Shown here: positions 28,477-37,189 of the stretch, one piece after another | How the letters are laid out: each line of letters opens with the position of its first letter | Numbering within the stretch: the stretch's first letter is position 1 | Origin: an uncultured beta proteobacterium | GTDB taxonomy: Bacteria; Pseudomonadota; Gammaproteobacteria; Burkholderiales; Rhodocyclaceae | Assembly: GCA_903886975.1 (NCBI GenBank) | Contig: CAISOB010000061.1 | Location: forward strand, 1-53,629 | DNA: 53,629 nucleotides | Reading direction: 5' to 3' | Position numbers and translations under genes: made by a program | Notes under the pieces: generated by a model | What the model was told of the DNA's origin: nothing | The model's database searches: none | The model's input: the letters and a program-made list of their open reading frames with translations, nothing else

Positions 28477-29879
28477 GGCAGGAAGAAAGTGGCTTTCTCG
28501 CGAACGGCAATTGCGCTGGACTCCTGCGCACGGATTTCGAAAAGGACCGGGTTCGATCCCTTATGGCCGGAGCCTTCGGCGACGCTTGCCGACAGGAGCA
28601 AGGTCTTGGTGGATACCGCGGGCACATCCACGATGCGCTCGCCGACGATGGCGATTCCTTCGATCCCGCTCACCGTGATGGCGTAACGGTGCGGCGCTTC
28701 GTCGGTGTTCATGATGCGCAGCGTAAATGCATTCTCGATGCGCTCGTCGTCGGCCTCGCGGTAGAGCGTCGAGCGATCACGCAGGATGTCGACCTTGAGC
28801 GGGATGCGCGTCGCGAGGCTCCACGCCGTCGCGGCGATGATCGCCAGCAGGATGGCGGTATAGAGCGCCGTGCGCGGTCGCAGCAGGTGCAGCAGGATAT
28901 CGTGTGCCGTATAGCGCTTGGCAAGCGCGTTCTCGGTCGAATAGCGAATGAGACCGCGCGGCGTTCCGACCTTGTCCATCACCTCGTCGCAGGCGTCGAT
29001 GCAGGCGGCGCAGGCGATGCATTCGAGCTGCAGCCCGTCGCGGATATCGATGCCGGTCGGACAGACCTGGACGCAGATGCTGCAGTCGATGCAATCGCCG
29101 GTCTTCGGCGCATCGGCAGCGATGTTCTTGCGCAGCGGCCCGCGCGGCTCGCCGCGCTGCGGGTCGTAGCTGATGACCAGCGTGTCCGGATCGAACATCA
29201 CGCCCTGGAAGCGCGCATAGGGGCACATGTACTTGCACATCTGCTCGCGCATGAAACCGGCCATCAGGTACAGGAAGGCCGCGTAGAAAAAGATCCAGAA
29301 CAACTCCCACGAGCCGAGCGACATGGCAAGAACGGATGCGGCGAGCTCCTTGACCGGTGTGAAATAGCCGACGAAGGTGAAGCCGGTCCACAGCGCAACG
29401 ATGAGCCACAGCGCATGCTTGAGCGCCTTGAGGCGGAACTTGCGTGCCGACATCGGCTGCGCGTCGAGCTTCATGCGCGCCGGGCGCTCGCCCTCGATCT
29501 TGCGCTCCATCCACATGAAGATTTCGGTATAGACGGTCTGCGGACAGGCATAGCCGCAGAACAGCCGTCCACCGACGGCCGTGACGAGAAACAGCGCGTA
29601 GGCCGAGATGACCAGGAGGACGGCGAGGTAGATCGCGTCCTGCGGCCAGAAAACCATACCGAAAATGTAGAACTTGCGCTCGACGAGGTGGAAGAGGACC
29701 GCCTGGCGCCCGCCCCAGCTTGTCCAGCACAGGCCGTAGAACAGCGCCTGGGTGACCCACACCATGATCCAGCGCCAGTTGTCGAAAACGCCTTTGACGC
29801 TGCGCGCGTAAATCGTCTTGTGCTTCTCGTACAACCCGTCGGTATTGATGACGATTGCCTTGCTGCCAGGTACACTCAT
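28473..29879 (-). CDS. ccoG: Cytochrome c oxidase accessory protein CcoG (FixG)
   Basis: 468 residues. Several N-terminal membrane helices and the FixG motif FCGYACPQTVYTEIFMWMERKIEG; two 4Fe-4S binding segments, CIDCSICVQVCPTGIDIRDGLQLECIACAACIDACDEV (about 260-300); then PRGLIRYST and a C-terminal immunoglobulin-like domain. It is a copper reductase that acts with CcoI in CuB assembly of cbb3 oxidase. The ATG follows an inverted repeat (29895-29919). fixH overlaps its 3' end. Confidence 0.96.
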   Translation of the reverse strand: MSVPGSKAIVINTDGLYEKHKTIYARSVKGVFDNWRWIMVWVTQALFYGLCWTSWGGRQAVLFHLVERKFYIFGMVFWPQDAIYLAVLLVISAYALFLVTAVGGRLFCGYACPQTVYTEIFMWMERKIEGERPARMKLDAQPMSARKFRLKALKHALWLIVALWTGFTFVGYFTPVKELAASVLAMSLGSWELFWIFFYAAFLYLMAGFMREQMCKYMCPYARFQGVMFDPDTLVISYDPQRGEPRGPLRKNIAADAPKTGDCIDCSICVQVCPTGIDIRDGLQLECIACAACIDACDEVMDKVGTPRGLIRYSTENALAKRYTAHDILLHLLRPRTALYTAILLAIIAATAWSLATRIPLKVDILRDRSTLYREADDERIENAFTLRIMNTDEAPHRYAITVSGIEGIAIVGERIVDVPAVSTKTLLLSASVAEGSGHKGSNPVLFEIRAQESSAIAVREKATFFLP

Positions 29880-29894
29880 TCGAGGCGATCCAAG

Positions 29895-29919
29895 GCGACC
29901 GATCCGGACGATCGGTCGC
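29895..29919. repeat. Perfect inverted repeat in the ccoG leader
   Basis: GCGACCGATC (29895-29904) and GATCGGTCGC (29910-29919), ten pairs with a five-base loop, 16 bases before the ccoG ATG. No T run follows, so it is not a classical terminator. Confidence 0.7.
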
Positions 29920-30053
29920 GTGCAAATTCAAAAATTCGGCGCGGCGTCAGCGCAGAATGGACCTGGAAGCGACGCGGAGATATGCGGAAGACCTTACCGA
30001 TCTTCCGCTTCTCACCGCGATCGTCTGCGCCGCCGCTGCAACGGGGGCCAGGC

Positions 30054-30983
30054 TTACTTGGCCTCGCCACCGCTCAGGCTGAGCACATAAGCGGCGAGCA
30101 GATGGATCTTGGCCTCGCCGAGAAAATCCTTCCAAGCCGGCATCTGGTTGCCGCGCCCCTTGGTGATGGTTTCGACGATCTTCGCTTCGGAACTGCCGTA
30201 CAGCCAGACCTTGTCGGTCAGGTTGGGGGCACCGAGGGCGATATTGCCTTTTCCATCCATGCCGTGACAGGCGAAGCATACCGTATTAAACCGGGCCTTG
30301 CCCTTGGCCGCGAGTTCCTTGTCGTGCGACAGGCCCGAGAGCGAGCGGACATAGTTGGCGACTTCATGCGCGCCGCTCTCGCCGCCGACCGCTTCGGGAT
30401 TGCCGCCGAAGGGCGGCATCATGCTGATGCGGCCATTGGTGATGGTCTCGACGATTTGCGCCGGTTCGCCGCCCCACAGCCAGTCCTTGTCGGTCAGGTT
30501 GGGGAAGCCCTTGTCGCGCGACCCTTGCGCCGTCGCGCCATGGCATTGCATGCAGTAAGTCTGGTACAGGCGACCGCCCATTTCCATCGCGTCCTTGTCG
30601 GCGGCGACAGCCAGCAGATCCATCTTCATGTACTTGTCGAAGAGCGGCTTGACCTGGGCATCGACCCGCTCGACTTCTTTCTTGTGTTCGCCAGCGGTAG
30701 ACCAGCCCAAGACACCCGGGAAGCGCCCCAGCGCCGGATACAGCACGACATAGACCAGGGCGAAGACGACCGTCGCGTAGAACAGCCACATCCACCAGCG
30801 CGGCAGCGGATTGTTGTATTCCTCGAGCGTCTCGTCCCAGACATGGCCGGTCGTATCGGTCGTTTGCCCGCCGCCCGGGTGATGGATGCTCTGCGACCAG
30901 AGAAAGGCGCCGCAAGCGATGATGCTGCCGAGCACAATGACGATGACGTACCAGTTCCAGAACTCATTGACAAAATCGCTCAT
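30054..30983 (-). CDS. ccoP: cbb3 oxidase subunit III, dihaem cytochrome c (CcoP)
   Basis: 309 residues. Two N-terminal membrane helices, then two haem c sites: TYCMQCHG (about 146-150) and TVCFACHG (about 238-242), with the distal Met ligands in ISMMPPFGG and NQMPAWKDF. It passes electrons from soluble cytochrome c or bc1 to CcoO. Its ATG overlaps the ccoQ stop by four bases. Confidence 0.97.
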   Translation of the reverse strand: MSDFVNEFWNWYVIVIVLGSIIACGAFLWSQSIHHPGGGQTTDTTGHVWDETLEEYNNPLPRWWMWLFYATVVFALVYVVLYPALGRFPGVLGWSTAGEHKKEVERVDAQVKPLFDKYMKMDLLAVAADKDAMEMGGRLYQTYCMQCHGATAQGSRDKGFPNLTDKDWLWGGEPAQIVETITNGRISMMPPFGGNPEAVGGESGAHEVANYVRSLSGLSHDKELAAKGKARFNTVCFACHGMDGKGNIALGAPNLTDKVWLYGSSEAKIVETITKGRGNQMPAWKDFLGEAKIHLLAAYVLSLSGGEAK

Positions 30984-31177
30984 GACATTTTCCCCTGTTG
31001 ATTGCCGGAGGACAGGCCAAGTTCGGCTTGATCGACTTCTTCCTCGGCAAACGGCAAATTGGCCGCTTCTTCGAAGCGCTTCTTGTTGCTTTTCAGCCCG
31101 TAAGCCCAGACGATGATTCCGAGAAAAGTCAGGAACGAGACCACCGTCACGATGCTGCGCAGGTCGTTGATATCCAT
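30980..31177 (-). CDS. ccoQ: cbb3 oxidase subunit CcoQ (FixQ)
   Basis: 65 residues, one membrane helix: MDINDLRSIVTVVSFLTFLG continuing IIVWAYGLKSNKKRFEEAANLPFAEEE. This is the FixQ/CcoQ stabilising subunit: short, single helix, then a basic-to-acidic tail with NLPF. It sits between ccoO and ccoP with a four-base overlap with ccoP. Confidence 0.95.
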   Translation of the reverse strand: MDINDLRSIVTVVSFLTFLGIIVWAYGLKSNKKRFEEAANLPFAEEEVDQAELGLSSGNQQGKMS

Positions 31178-31181
31178 CGCG

Positions 31182-31793
31182 CTACCTGCCTTTCAGCTCT
31201 ATCCCCAGCCCTTGCAGATAGGCGATCAGGACGTCAAGTTCGGTCTTGCCGGCAACCTTGGCGCTGGCGCCGGCGATTTCCTCGTCGGTGTAGGGAACGC
31301 CGACCCGGCGCAACGCGCGCATCTTCGCGCCGACACCGTCGGCATCCGCCTTGTTGTCGCCGAGCCAACCGAAGGCCGGCATGTTGGACTCGGGAACAAC
31401 GTCGCGCGGGTTGGTCAGGTGGGCCCGATGCCACTCGTCCGAATAGCGGCCGCCGACGCGGTGCAGATCGGGGCCGGTGCGTTTCGATCCCCACTGGAAT
31501 GGATGGTCGTAGACGAATTCGCCGGCCACCGAATAATGCCCGTAGCGCTCGGTTTCGGCACGGAAGGGGCGAATCATCTGCGAGTGGCAAAGGTAGCAGC
31601 CTTCGCGGATGTAGATGTCGCGGCCGGTCAGGCGCACCGGATCGTAGGGTTTCAGGCCTTCGACCGGCGTCGTTGTCGATTTCTGGAAGAACAGCGGGAC
31701 GATCTCGAGCAGGCCGCCGACGCTGATCACCAGAACGGTCAGGATGACCAGCAAGCCGACGTTGCGCTCTATCGCATCATGGGTTAGTTTCAT
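31182..31793 (-). CDS. ccoO: cbb3 oxidase subunit II, monohaem cytochrome c (CcoO)
   Basis: 203 residues. One N-terminal membrane helix ([26 protein letters not shown]) and haem c site EGCYLCHSQ (66-72); [36 protein letters not shown] is the CcoO signature. The C-terminal Met ligand is in [10 protein letters not shown]. It receives electrons from CcoP and passes them to CcoN. Confidence 0.97.
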   Translation of the reverse strand: MKLTHDAIERNVGLLVILTVLVISVGGLLEIVPLFFQKSTTTPVEGLKPYDPVRLTGRDIYIREGCYLCHSQMIRPFRAETERYGHYSVAGEFVYDHPFQWGSKRTGPDLHRVGGRYSDEWHRAHLTNPRDVVPESNMPAFGWLGDNKADADGVGAKMRALRRVGVPYTDEEIAGASAKVAGKTELDVLIAYLQGLGIELKGR

Positions 31794-31809
31794 TTTTTTG
31801 CGCTCCCTG

Positions 31810-33234
31810 TTAGACGTGCTGTCCGGCCGGAATCAGCACCGGCGCATCATCCGTGTTTCCGGCGGCCATCGTCTTGAACATGTTATAAGCCATGATCAGC
31901 ATGCCGACCAGGAAGAGCAACCCGCCCAGGAAACGGATTCCCCAGAAGGGGTAAGAAACCTTGACCGATTCGACAAAACTGTAGGTCAGTGTGCCGTCGG
32001 CATTGACGCTGCGCCACATCAGGCCCTGCATGACGCCGGCAATCCACATCGAGGCGATGTAGAGGACGACGCCGACCGTCGCCACCCAGAAATGCACGGT
32101 GATCAGTTTGACGCTGTGCATTTCCGGCCTGCCGAAGAGGCGCGGCAGGAGGTAATAGATGGTGCCGATCGAAATCATCGCCACCCAGCCGAGCGCGCCG
32201 GAATGCACGTGGCCTATCGTCCAGTCGGTGTAGTGCGACAGGGCATTGACCGTCTTGATCGACATCATCGGTCCCTCGAAGGTCGACATGCCGTAGAAGG
32301 ACAGCGAGGTGATCAGGAACTTCAGGATCGGGTCGTCGCGCAGCTTATGCCAGGCTCCCGACAGGGTCATGATGCCGTTGATCATACCGCCCCATGACGG
32401 CGCCAGCAGGATCAAGGAAAACAGCATGCCGACCGATTGCGTCCAGTCGGGCAGCGCCGTGTAATGCAGGTGATGCGGGCCGGCCCACATGTAGGTGAAG
32501 ATCAGCGCCCAGAAGTGCACCACCGACAGGCGGTAGGAGTAGATCGGCCGGCCGGCCTGTTTCGGCACGAAGTAGTACATCATGCCGAGGAAGCCGGCGG
32601 TCAGGAAGAAGCCCACCGCATTGTGCCCGTACCACCATTGGATCATCGCGTCCTGCACGCCGGCATAGGCCGAGTAGGACTTGGTCAATGACACCGGGGT
32701 CGCTGCGCTGTTGACGATGTGCAGGACCGCGACGGCGAGAATAAAGCTGCCGTAAAACCAGTTGGCGACGTAGATATGCGTGACCTTGCGCTTGATCAGC
32801 GTGCCGAAGAAAACGACGGCGTAGGAGACCCAGACCACCGCGATCAGGATGTCGATCGGCCACTCGAGTTCGGCGTATTCCTTGCCCTGGGTGATGCCGA
32901 GCGGCAAGGTGATGGCGGCGAGCACAATCACCAGTTGCCAGCCCCAGAAAACGAAGGACGCGAGCTGGTCGCAGAATAGCCGCGTGTGGCAGGTTCGCTG
33001 CACCACGTAAAAGGAACTGCCCATCAGCGCGCAGCCGCCGAATGCGAAAATCACCGCGTTGGTGTGCAAGGGGCGCAGACGGCCGAAGTGCAGAAAGCCC
33101 ATGTTGAGTTCAGGCCAGACGAGCTGCGCCGCGATGATCACGCCGACCAGCATGCCGACAATGCCCCAAATTACGGACATGACGGTAAATTGCCGCACAA
33201 CCGTATAGTTATACGTAGACTGAACTTCCGACAT
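31810..33234 (-). CDS. ccoN: cbb3 oxidase catalytic subunit I (CcoN)
   Basis: 474 residues with 12 hydrophobic helices. It carries the haem-copper motifs: [28 protein letters not shown] (low-spin haem His), [22 protein letters not shown] with the CuB His, and [19 protein letters not shown]. The cbb3-type active-site Tyr and the histidine pattern are as expected. It reduces O2 at low oxygen with high affinity and pumps protons. A GAGGTGGGG ribosome site precedes the ATG. Confidence 0.97.
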   Translation of the reverse strand: MSEVQSTYNYTVVRQFTVMSVIWGIVGMLVGVIIAAQLVWPELNMGFLHFGRLRPLHTNAVIFAFGGCALMGSSFYVVQRTCHTRLFCDQLASFVFWGWQLVIVLAAITLPLGITQGKEYAELEWPIDILIAVVWVSYAVVFFGTLIKRKVTHIYVANWFYGSFILAVAVLHIVNSAATPVSLTKSYSAYAGVQDAMIQWWYGHNAVGFFLTAGFLGMMYYFVPKQAGRPIYSYRLSVVHFWALIFTYMWAGPHHLHYTALPDWTQSVGMLFSLILLAPSWGGMINGIMTLSGAWHKLRDDPILKFLITSLSFYGMSTFEGPMMSIKTVNALSHYTDWTIGHVHSGALGWVAMISIGTIYYLLPRLFGRPEMHSVKLITVHFWVATVGVVLYIASMWIAGVMQGLMWRSVNADGTLTYSFVESVKVSYPFWGIRFLGGLLFLVGMLIMAYNMFKTMAAGNTDDAPVLIPAGQHV

Positions 33235-33332
33235 ATCCCCACCTCATCGTTATTGAGAGAAGTTTTTTATGTTATTCGCCTGACGGCCGCGCGCGGCACG
33301 GTCAGTAGTATCTATTCTAACCAATGGACAGA

Positions 33333-33357
33333 AAATAAGGGGGGCTTTCATTCCCCC
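33333..33357 (-). terminator. Terminator-like hairpin at the end of ccoS
   Basis: On the minus strand GGGGG-AATGAAAG-CCCCC is followed by CTTATTTTCTG, and the ccoS stop codon TGA lies in the loop. It would separate ccoIS from ccoNOQP. The T tail is interrupted. Confidence 0.4.
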
Positions 33358-33599
33358 GTCGCCGCCGGCCGCTTTTCGACGCTGCGCGAACCGTCCGCTT
33401 CCTCCGGCCCGGCCAGGGCCGGCTCTTGCGTTGCCGCCGCTGCAGTCTCTTGCTGCGCCTTATCGTCGTCCATCAAGATTCGATAGCCCGGTCCTTCCAT
33501 GTCATCGAACTGTCCATTGCGCAGCGACCACCAGAAAGCGACGGCGATCAGGAATACCACGACGACGGAAATCGGCACGAGCAGGTAGAGGCTTTCCAT
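33348..33599 (-). CDS. ccoS: cbb3 oxidase assembly protein CcoS
   Basis: 83 residues. One membrane helix (LYLLVPISVVVVFLIAVAFWWSL) then RNGQFDDMEGPGYRILMDDD, the CcoS motif, followed by a disordered acidic tail. It is needed to insert haem b and CuB into CcoN. It follows ccoI by six bases on the same strand. Confidence 0.94.
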   Translation of the reverse strand: MESLYLLVPISVVVVFLIAVAFWWSLRNGQFDDMEGPGYRILMDDDKAQQETAAAATQEPALAGPEEADGSRSVEKRPAATGE

Positions 33600-33605
33600 G
33601 GTCTT

Positions 33606-36068
33606 TCAGGACTCCGCGTTTCTCTGCAAACGCAGCGAATTGAGCAGCACCAGCAGCGAACTCGCCGACATGCCGATGGCCGCCATCCACGGCGTGACGA
33701 ATCCGAAAATGGCCAGCGGCAAGGCGACGAAATTATAGGCGAATGCCCACAACAGGTTTTGCCGGATAATCCGCAGGCAGCGGCGGGCGACGAAAAAGCC
33801 CTGGCGCAGGTGGTCAAGATTCTCCGAGAGCAGGATCAGATCGGCCTGCGAGTGCGCCAGTTGCGAACCGCCGCCCATAGCTACCGACACCTGGGCCTGC
33901 GCCAGTACCGGCGCATCGTTGATGCCGTCGCCGACCATCGCCACGATGGCGCCGCCGGCCTGCAGGCGGCTGACATAGTCGCGCTTGCCCTGCGGCGAGA
34001 CTTCGGCCTCGACGGTCGTGATTCCCACGGCCTGCGCCACTTTGTCGGCAACCCGCCGCGCATCGCCGGTGAGCAGGATAAGTTGCCGGCCGTCGGCGCG
34101 CAGCGCGGCAACCGTCGCCGCGGCCTGCGGCCGGATTTCATCGCCGAGACGCATGAGCGCAAGCCAGCCGGCCTCGTCGCCAAGCGCGATCACGCTGTCG
34201 CCGCCCGCCGCGAAGCGCTGCGCCGACTCGGGAAGCGGCTGTCCATGCAAGGCCGATACGTATTCCGGCCGGCCGATCCAGACGCGACGCACGGGCTCGC
34301 CTTGCAGCAGGGCGCTGATGCCGCAGCCCGCTTCGTTGATCGCCTCCGTCACCGCCGCCAAGCGCGCCCCCTCACCCACCGCCGCTAGCAGCGCCGCGGC
34401 GATCGCGTGTTCGGAATGCTGTTCAATGCCCGCCGCGAGCGAGAGACATTCCTCCCGGTTGAGGTCGCCAAGCGGCAGCACGTCGAGTACGCGCATCCGG
34501 CCGCTGGTCAACGTCCCGGTCTTGTCGAAAACAAAATGCGTGGCGCGCGCCAGCGTCTCGACCGCATGGCCGCGCGTCACCAGCAGGCCGACGCGCGCCA
34601 TCGCGCCGCTGGCGATGGTCAGCGCGACCGGCGTGGCCAGCGACAAGGCACAGGGGCAACTGACGACGAGCACCGAAACGGTGATCCACAAGGCCCGCTG
34701 CGGGTCGATGACCGACCAGGTGAGCGCCACCGCGACGGCCAGCAACAGCAGCGCCGCGATGAAATGCGAGGCGATGCGATCGGCGGTTTGCACCACGCGC
34801 GGCTTTTCGATCGCCGCGCGCTCCATCAGCCGGATGATCGCCGAGAGTCGCGTCGCTTCGCCAACCTGCTCGACCCTCACGAAGAGCGCGCTGTCCACGT
34901 TAAGCGCGCCGCCGATCACCGCCGCGCCGGGCGACTTGGCCACCGGCGCGCTCTCGCCGGTGAGCAGCGACTCGTTCGCCGCGCTGACGCCTTCGATCAC
35001 ACGGCCATCGGCCGGAATCGCTTCGCCGGCCCGGACCAGCACAACGTCGCCGGGGACGAGCTCCGCGACCATGACGCTTTCCGACACCTGGCCCTGCGGA
35101 TAGCCGGCAATGCGCAGCGCCAGTGCGGGAATCAGTTTGGTCAGCGTCTCGGTCAAGCTAACGGCGCGCTGGCGCGCGGTCATTTCCAGAAAGCGCCCGC
35201 CGAGCAGGAAGAAAACGAACATCGTCACCGAATCGAAATAGACTGCGCCGGAAGAACTCAGCGTCGCCCAGACGCTGGCCGCAAACGCCGCGCCAACGCC
35301 GAGCGCGACCGGCACGTCCATGCCGACGCGCAAGTTGCGCACGTCACGCCAGGCACCGCGAAAGAACGGCGCCGCCGAATAAACGATGACCGGCAGGGTC
35401 AACACCAGGCTCGCCCAGCGCAACAGGACGGCAATATCCGGGGCCATGTCGCCACCGGCGAAATAGGCCGGCACGGCGTACATCATCACCTGCATCATCG
35501 CGAAACCGGCGACGAAAAGCCGCCACAGCGCGCTGCGCCGCTCGGCGCGCGCGAGCGCCTCGCTCTTCGCCGCGTCATAGGGGTAAGCGCGGTAACCGAT
35601 GGCGGCGATCGCCGCCAGAATGTCGGAGAGCCTTATACGGCGCTCGTCCCAACGCACGCGCGCGCGCCGCGTCGCGAAGTTGATGTCGACGCCGGTGACG
35701 CCGGCCAGGCGGGCGACCTGCTGCTCGTTGAGCCAGATGCACGCGGCGCAGGTGATGCCCTCGATGATCAGCGAGGCTTCGCGCTCAGCTTCACCGAGGA
35801 CACGTACGAAACTCTTCTGGAAATCGGCATGGTCGTAGAGCTTGAGGCCGGCAAGTAGCGCCGGCACGGCCTCGCGCGGCGCAATTGCCGCTGCGGGCAA
35901 GGCCTCGCGGTTGCGATAGTAATCGGCTAGACCATTGTCGACGATGGCCCGCGCCACCCCCTGACAACCTAGGCAGCACATGGCGCGCGGTTCCCCGGCG
36001 ATGGTCACCGAAAGGTCCAGCCCCGCCGCAACCGGCAAACCGCAGTGATAACAATTGTGCTGACTCAT
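33606..36068 (-). CDS. ccoI: Copper-exporting P1B-type ATPase CcoI (cbb3 assembly)
   Basis: 820 residues from the ATG MSQHNCYHCG. A Cys-rich N-terminus (CYHCGLP, MCCLGCQGVA) is followed by an HMA domain (GITCAACIWLNEQQVARLAGVTGVDINFATRRARV), eight predicted membrane helices, the copper-site CPCALS (about 472), TGES actuator loop, phosphorylation site DKTGTLT (about 515) and the hinge GDGINDAPVLAQAQVSVAMGGG. It delivers Cu to cbb3 oxidase through the inner membrane. Order ccoI-ccoS, then ccoNOQP, is a less common arrangement than NOQP-GHIS. Confidence 0.96.
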   Translation of the reverse strand: MSQHNCYHCGLPVAAGLDLSVTIAGEPRAMCCLGCQGVARAIVDNGLADYYRNREALPAAAIAPREAVPALLAGLKLYDHADFQKSFVRVLGEAEREASLIIEGITCAACIWLNEQQVARLAGVTGVDINFATRRARVRWDERRIRLSDILAAIAAIGYRAYPYDAAKSEALARAERRSALWRLFVAGFAMMQVMMYAVPAYFAGGDMAPDIAVLLRWASLVLTLPVIVYSAAPFFRGAWRDVRNLRVGMDVPVALGVGAAFAASVWATLSSSGAVYFDSVTMFVFFLLGGRFLEMTARQRAVSLTETLTKLIPALALRIAGYPQGQVSESVMVAELVPGDVVLVRAGEAIPADGRVIEGVSAANESLLTGESAPVAKSPGAAVIGGALNVDSALFVRVEQVGEATRLSAIIRLMERAAIEKPRVVQTADRIASHFIAALLLLAVAVALTWSVIDPQRALWITVSVLVVSCPCALSLATPVALTIASGAMARVGLLVTRGHAVETLARATHFVFDKTGTLTSGRMRVLDVLPLGDLNREECLSLAAGIEQHSEHAIAAALLAAVGEGARLAAVTEAINEAGCGISALLQGEPVRRVWIGRPEYVSALHGQPLPESAQRFAAGGDSVIALGDEAGWLALMRLGDEIRPQAAATVAALRADGRQLILLTGDARRVADKVAQAVGITTVEAEVSPQGKRDYVSRLQAGGAIVAMVGDGINDAPVLAQAQVSVAMGGGSQLAHSQADLILLSENLDHLRQGFFVARRCLRIIRQNLLWAFAYNFVALPLAIFGFVTPWMAAIGMSASSLLVLLNSLRLQRNAES

Positions 36069-36195
36069 CGCCTTTCGATTCGGTGCGCGCAGTGGAACGC
36101 GAGACAGAGATTTACCGTAAAGCTGCAAAGAACGCAAAGTTTGCAGCGGCAGATCATACCCACCGATCGCTTCGCCGCGCGCCAGAAACCGTCCG

Positions 36196-36219
36196 AAAAG
36201 CCTTATAATTCAGGCTTTT
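36196..36219 (+). promoter_or_regulatory. Inverted repeat with a consensus -10 in its loop (ribF leader)
   Basis: AAAAGCC / GGCTTTT with loop TTATAATTCA, followed by TTTCAGTTTT. The loop carries TATAAT (36204-36209), 40 bases before the ribF ATG. No -35 match lies at normal spacing, so its role (promoter or terminator of an upstream transcript) is open. Confidence 0.35.
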
Positions 36220-36248
36220 TCAGTTTTCGCTCCGGACTCCTCATTCTG

Positions 36249-37181
36249 ATGCTTGTCTATCGCGGCTTTTCTCAAGAGGCGCCCGATGCAACCGTGCTGA
36301 CCATCGGCAACTTCGATGGCGTGCATCTGGGCCATCGCGCGCTGCTCGCGCGCCTGAAAGAAATCGCGCAGAGCAAGAAGCTGACGCCGACGGTCCTGAC
36401 CTTCGAGCCGCATCCGCGCGATTTCTTCGCCCGCGAATCGGCGCCGGCGCGCCTGTCCACGCTGCGCGAAAAACTTGAACTGCTGGCCGACGAAGGCGTG
36501 GCACAGGCTTACGTGGTCCATTTCAACGCGCGCTTCGCGCAACTCTCGGCCGAGGACTTCATCGCCCGCGTCCTCGTCGAGAGCCTGCACGTCCGGCATC
36601 TGATCATCGGCGACGACTTCCGCTTCGGCGCGGGCCGGCGCGGCAATTTCGCGCTCTTGCACGCAGCCGGTGAACGCGATGGCTTTACGGTCGAAGCGAT
36701 GGACAGCGTCACCCTGCAGGGCGAACGCGCATCGAGTTCGGCGGTGCGCGCCGCGCTTGCCGCCGGCGACATGGACAGAGCCGCGCGCCTGCTCGGTCGG
36801 CCCTATTCGATCGACGGCCGCGTCGTGCGGGGCGACAGGATGGGCCGGCAGTTCGGCTTCGCCACGGCCAACATCCGCATCAAGCACAGCAACCCGCCCG
36901 TTCTCGGCGTCTTTGCCGTCGAAGTCAATGGACTCGGCGGACTCCCCGGCGGCATGCGGCGCGGCGTCGCCAACGTCGGCATCCGCCCGTCGGCCAACAA
37001 ACTGCCGCGACCGATCCTCGAAGTCCACCTGTTCGATTTCTCCGCCGACATCTACGGCGCCCATCTCAACGTGCGTTTTCTGCACAAGCTGCGAAACGAA
37101 GTACACTTCGCCGATATTGAAGCGTTGAAGGCGCAAATTGCCGACGACGTTAAGACCGCTAAAAACTATTTCAAGCGCTGA
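36249..37181 (+). CDS. ribF: Bifunctional riboflavin kinase/FAD synthetase
   Basis: 310 residues from the [13 protein letters not shown] (earlier in-frame codons lack conservation). Nucleotidyltransferase domain: [17 protein letters not shown] (about 18-34) and the later [17 protein letters not shown] (S-S-x-V-R). The C-terminal kinase domain holds [22 protein letters not shown], where the family has GFPTAN; Pro is replaced by Ala here. It makes FMN and FAD. It heads the ribF-ileS-lspA-ispH block; ileS begins eight bases after its stop. Confidence 0.95.
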   Translation: MLVYRGFSQEAPDATVLTIGNFDGVHLGHRALLARLKEIAQSKKLTPTVLTFEPHPRDFFARESAPARLSTLREKLELLADEGVAQAYVVHFNARFAQLSAEDFIARVLVESLHVRHLIIGDDFRFGAGRRGNFALLHAAGERDGFTVEAMDSVTLQGERASSSAVRAALAAGDMDRAARLLGRPYSIDGRVVRGDRMGRQFGFATANIRIKHSNPPVLGVFAVEVNGLGGLPGGMRRGVANVGIRPSANKLPRPILEVHLFDFSADIYGAHLNVRFLHKLRNEVHFADIEALKAQIADDVKTAKNYFKR

Positions 37182-37189
37182 CCTATCCC

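Noticed and set aside
28551..28572. T-loop-like GGTTCGATCC on the plus strand
   Set aside because: No acceptor stem, anticodon arm or CCA; it lies inside ccoG on the opposite strand.
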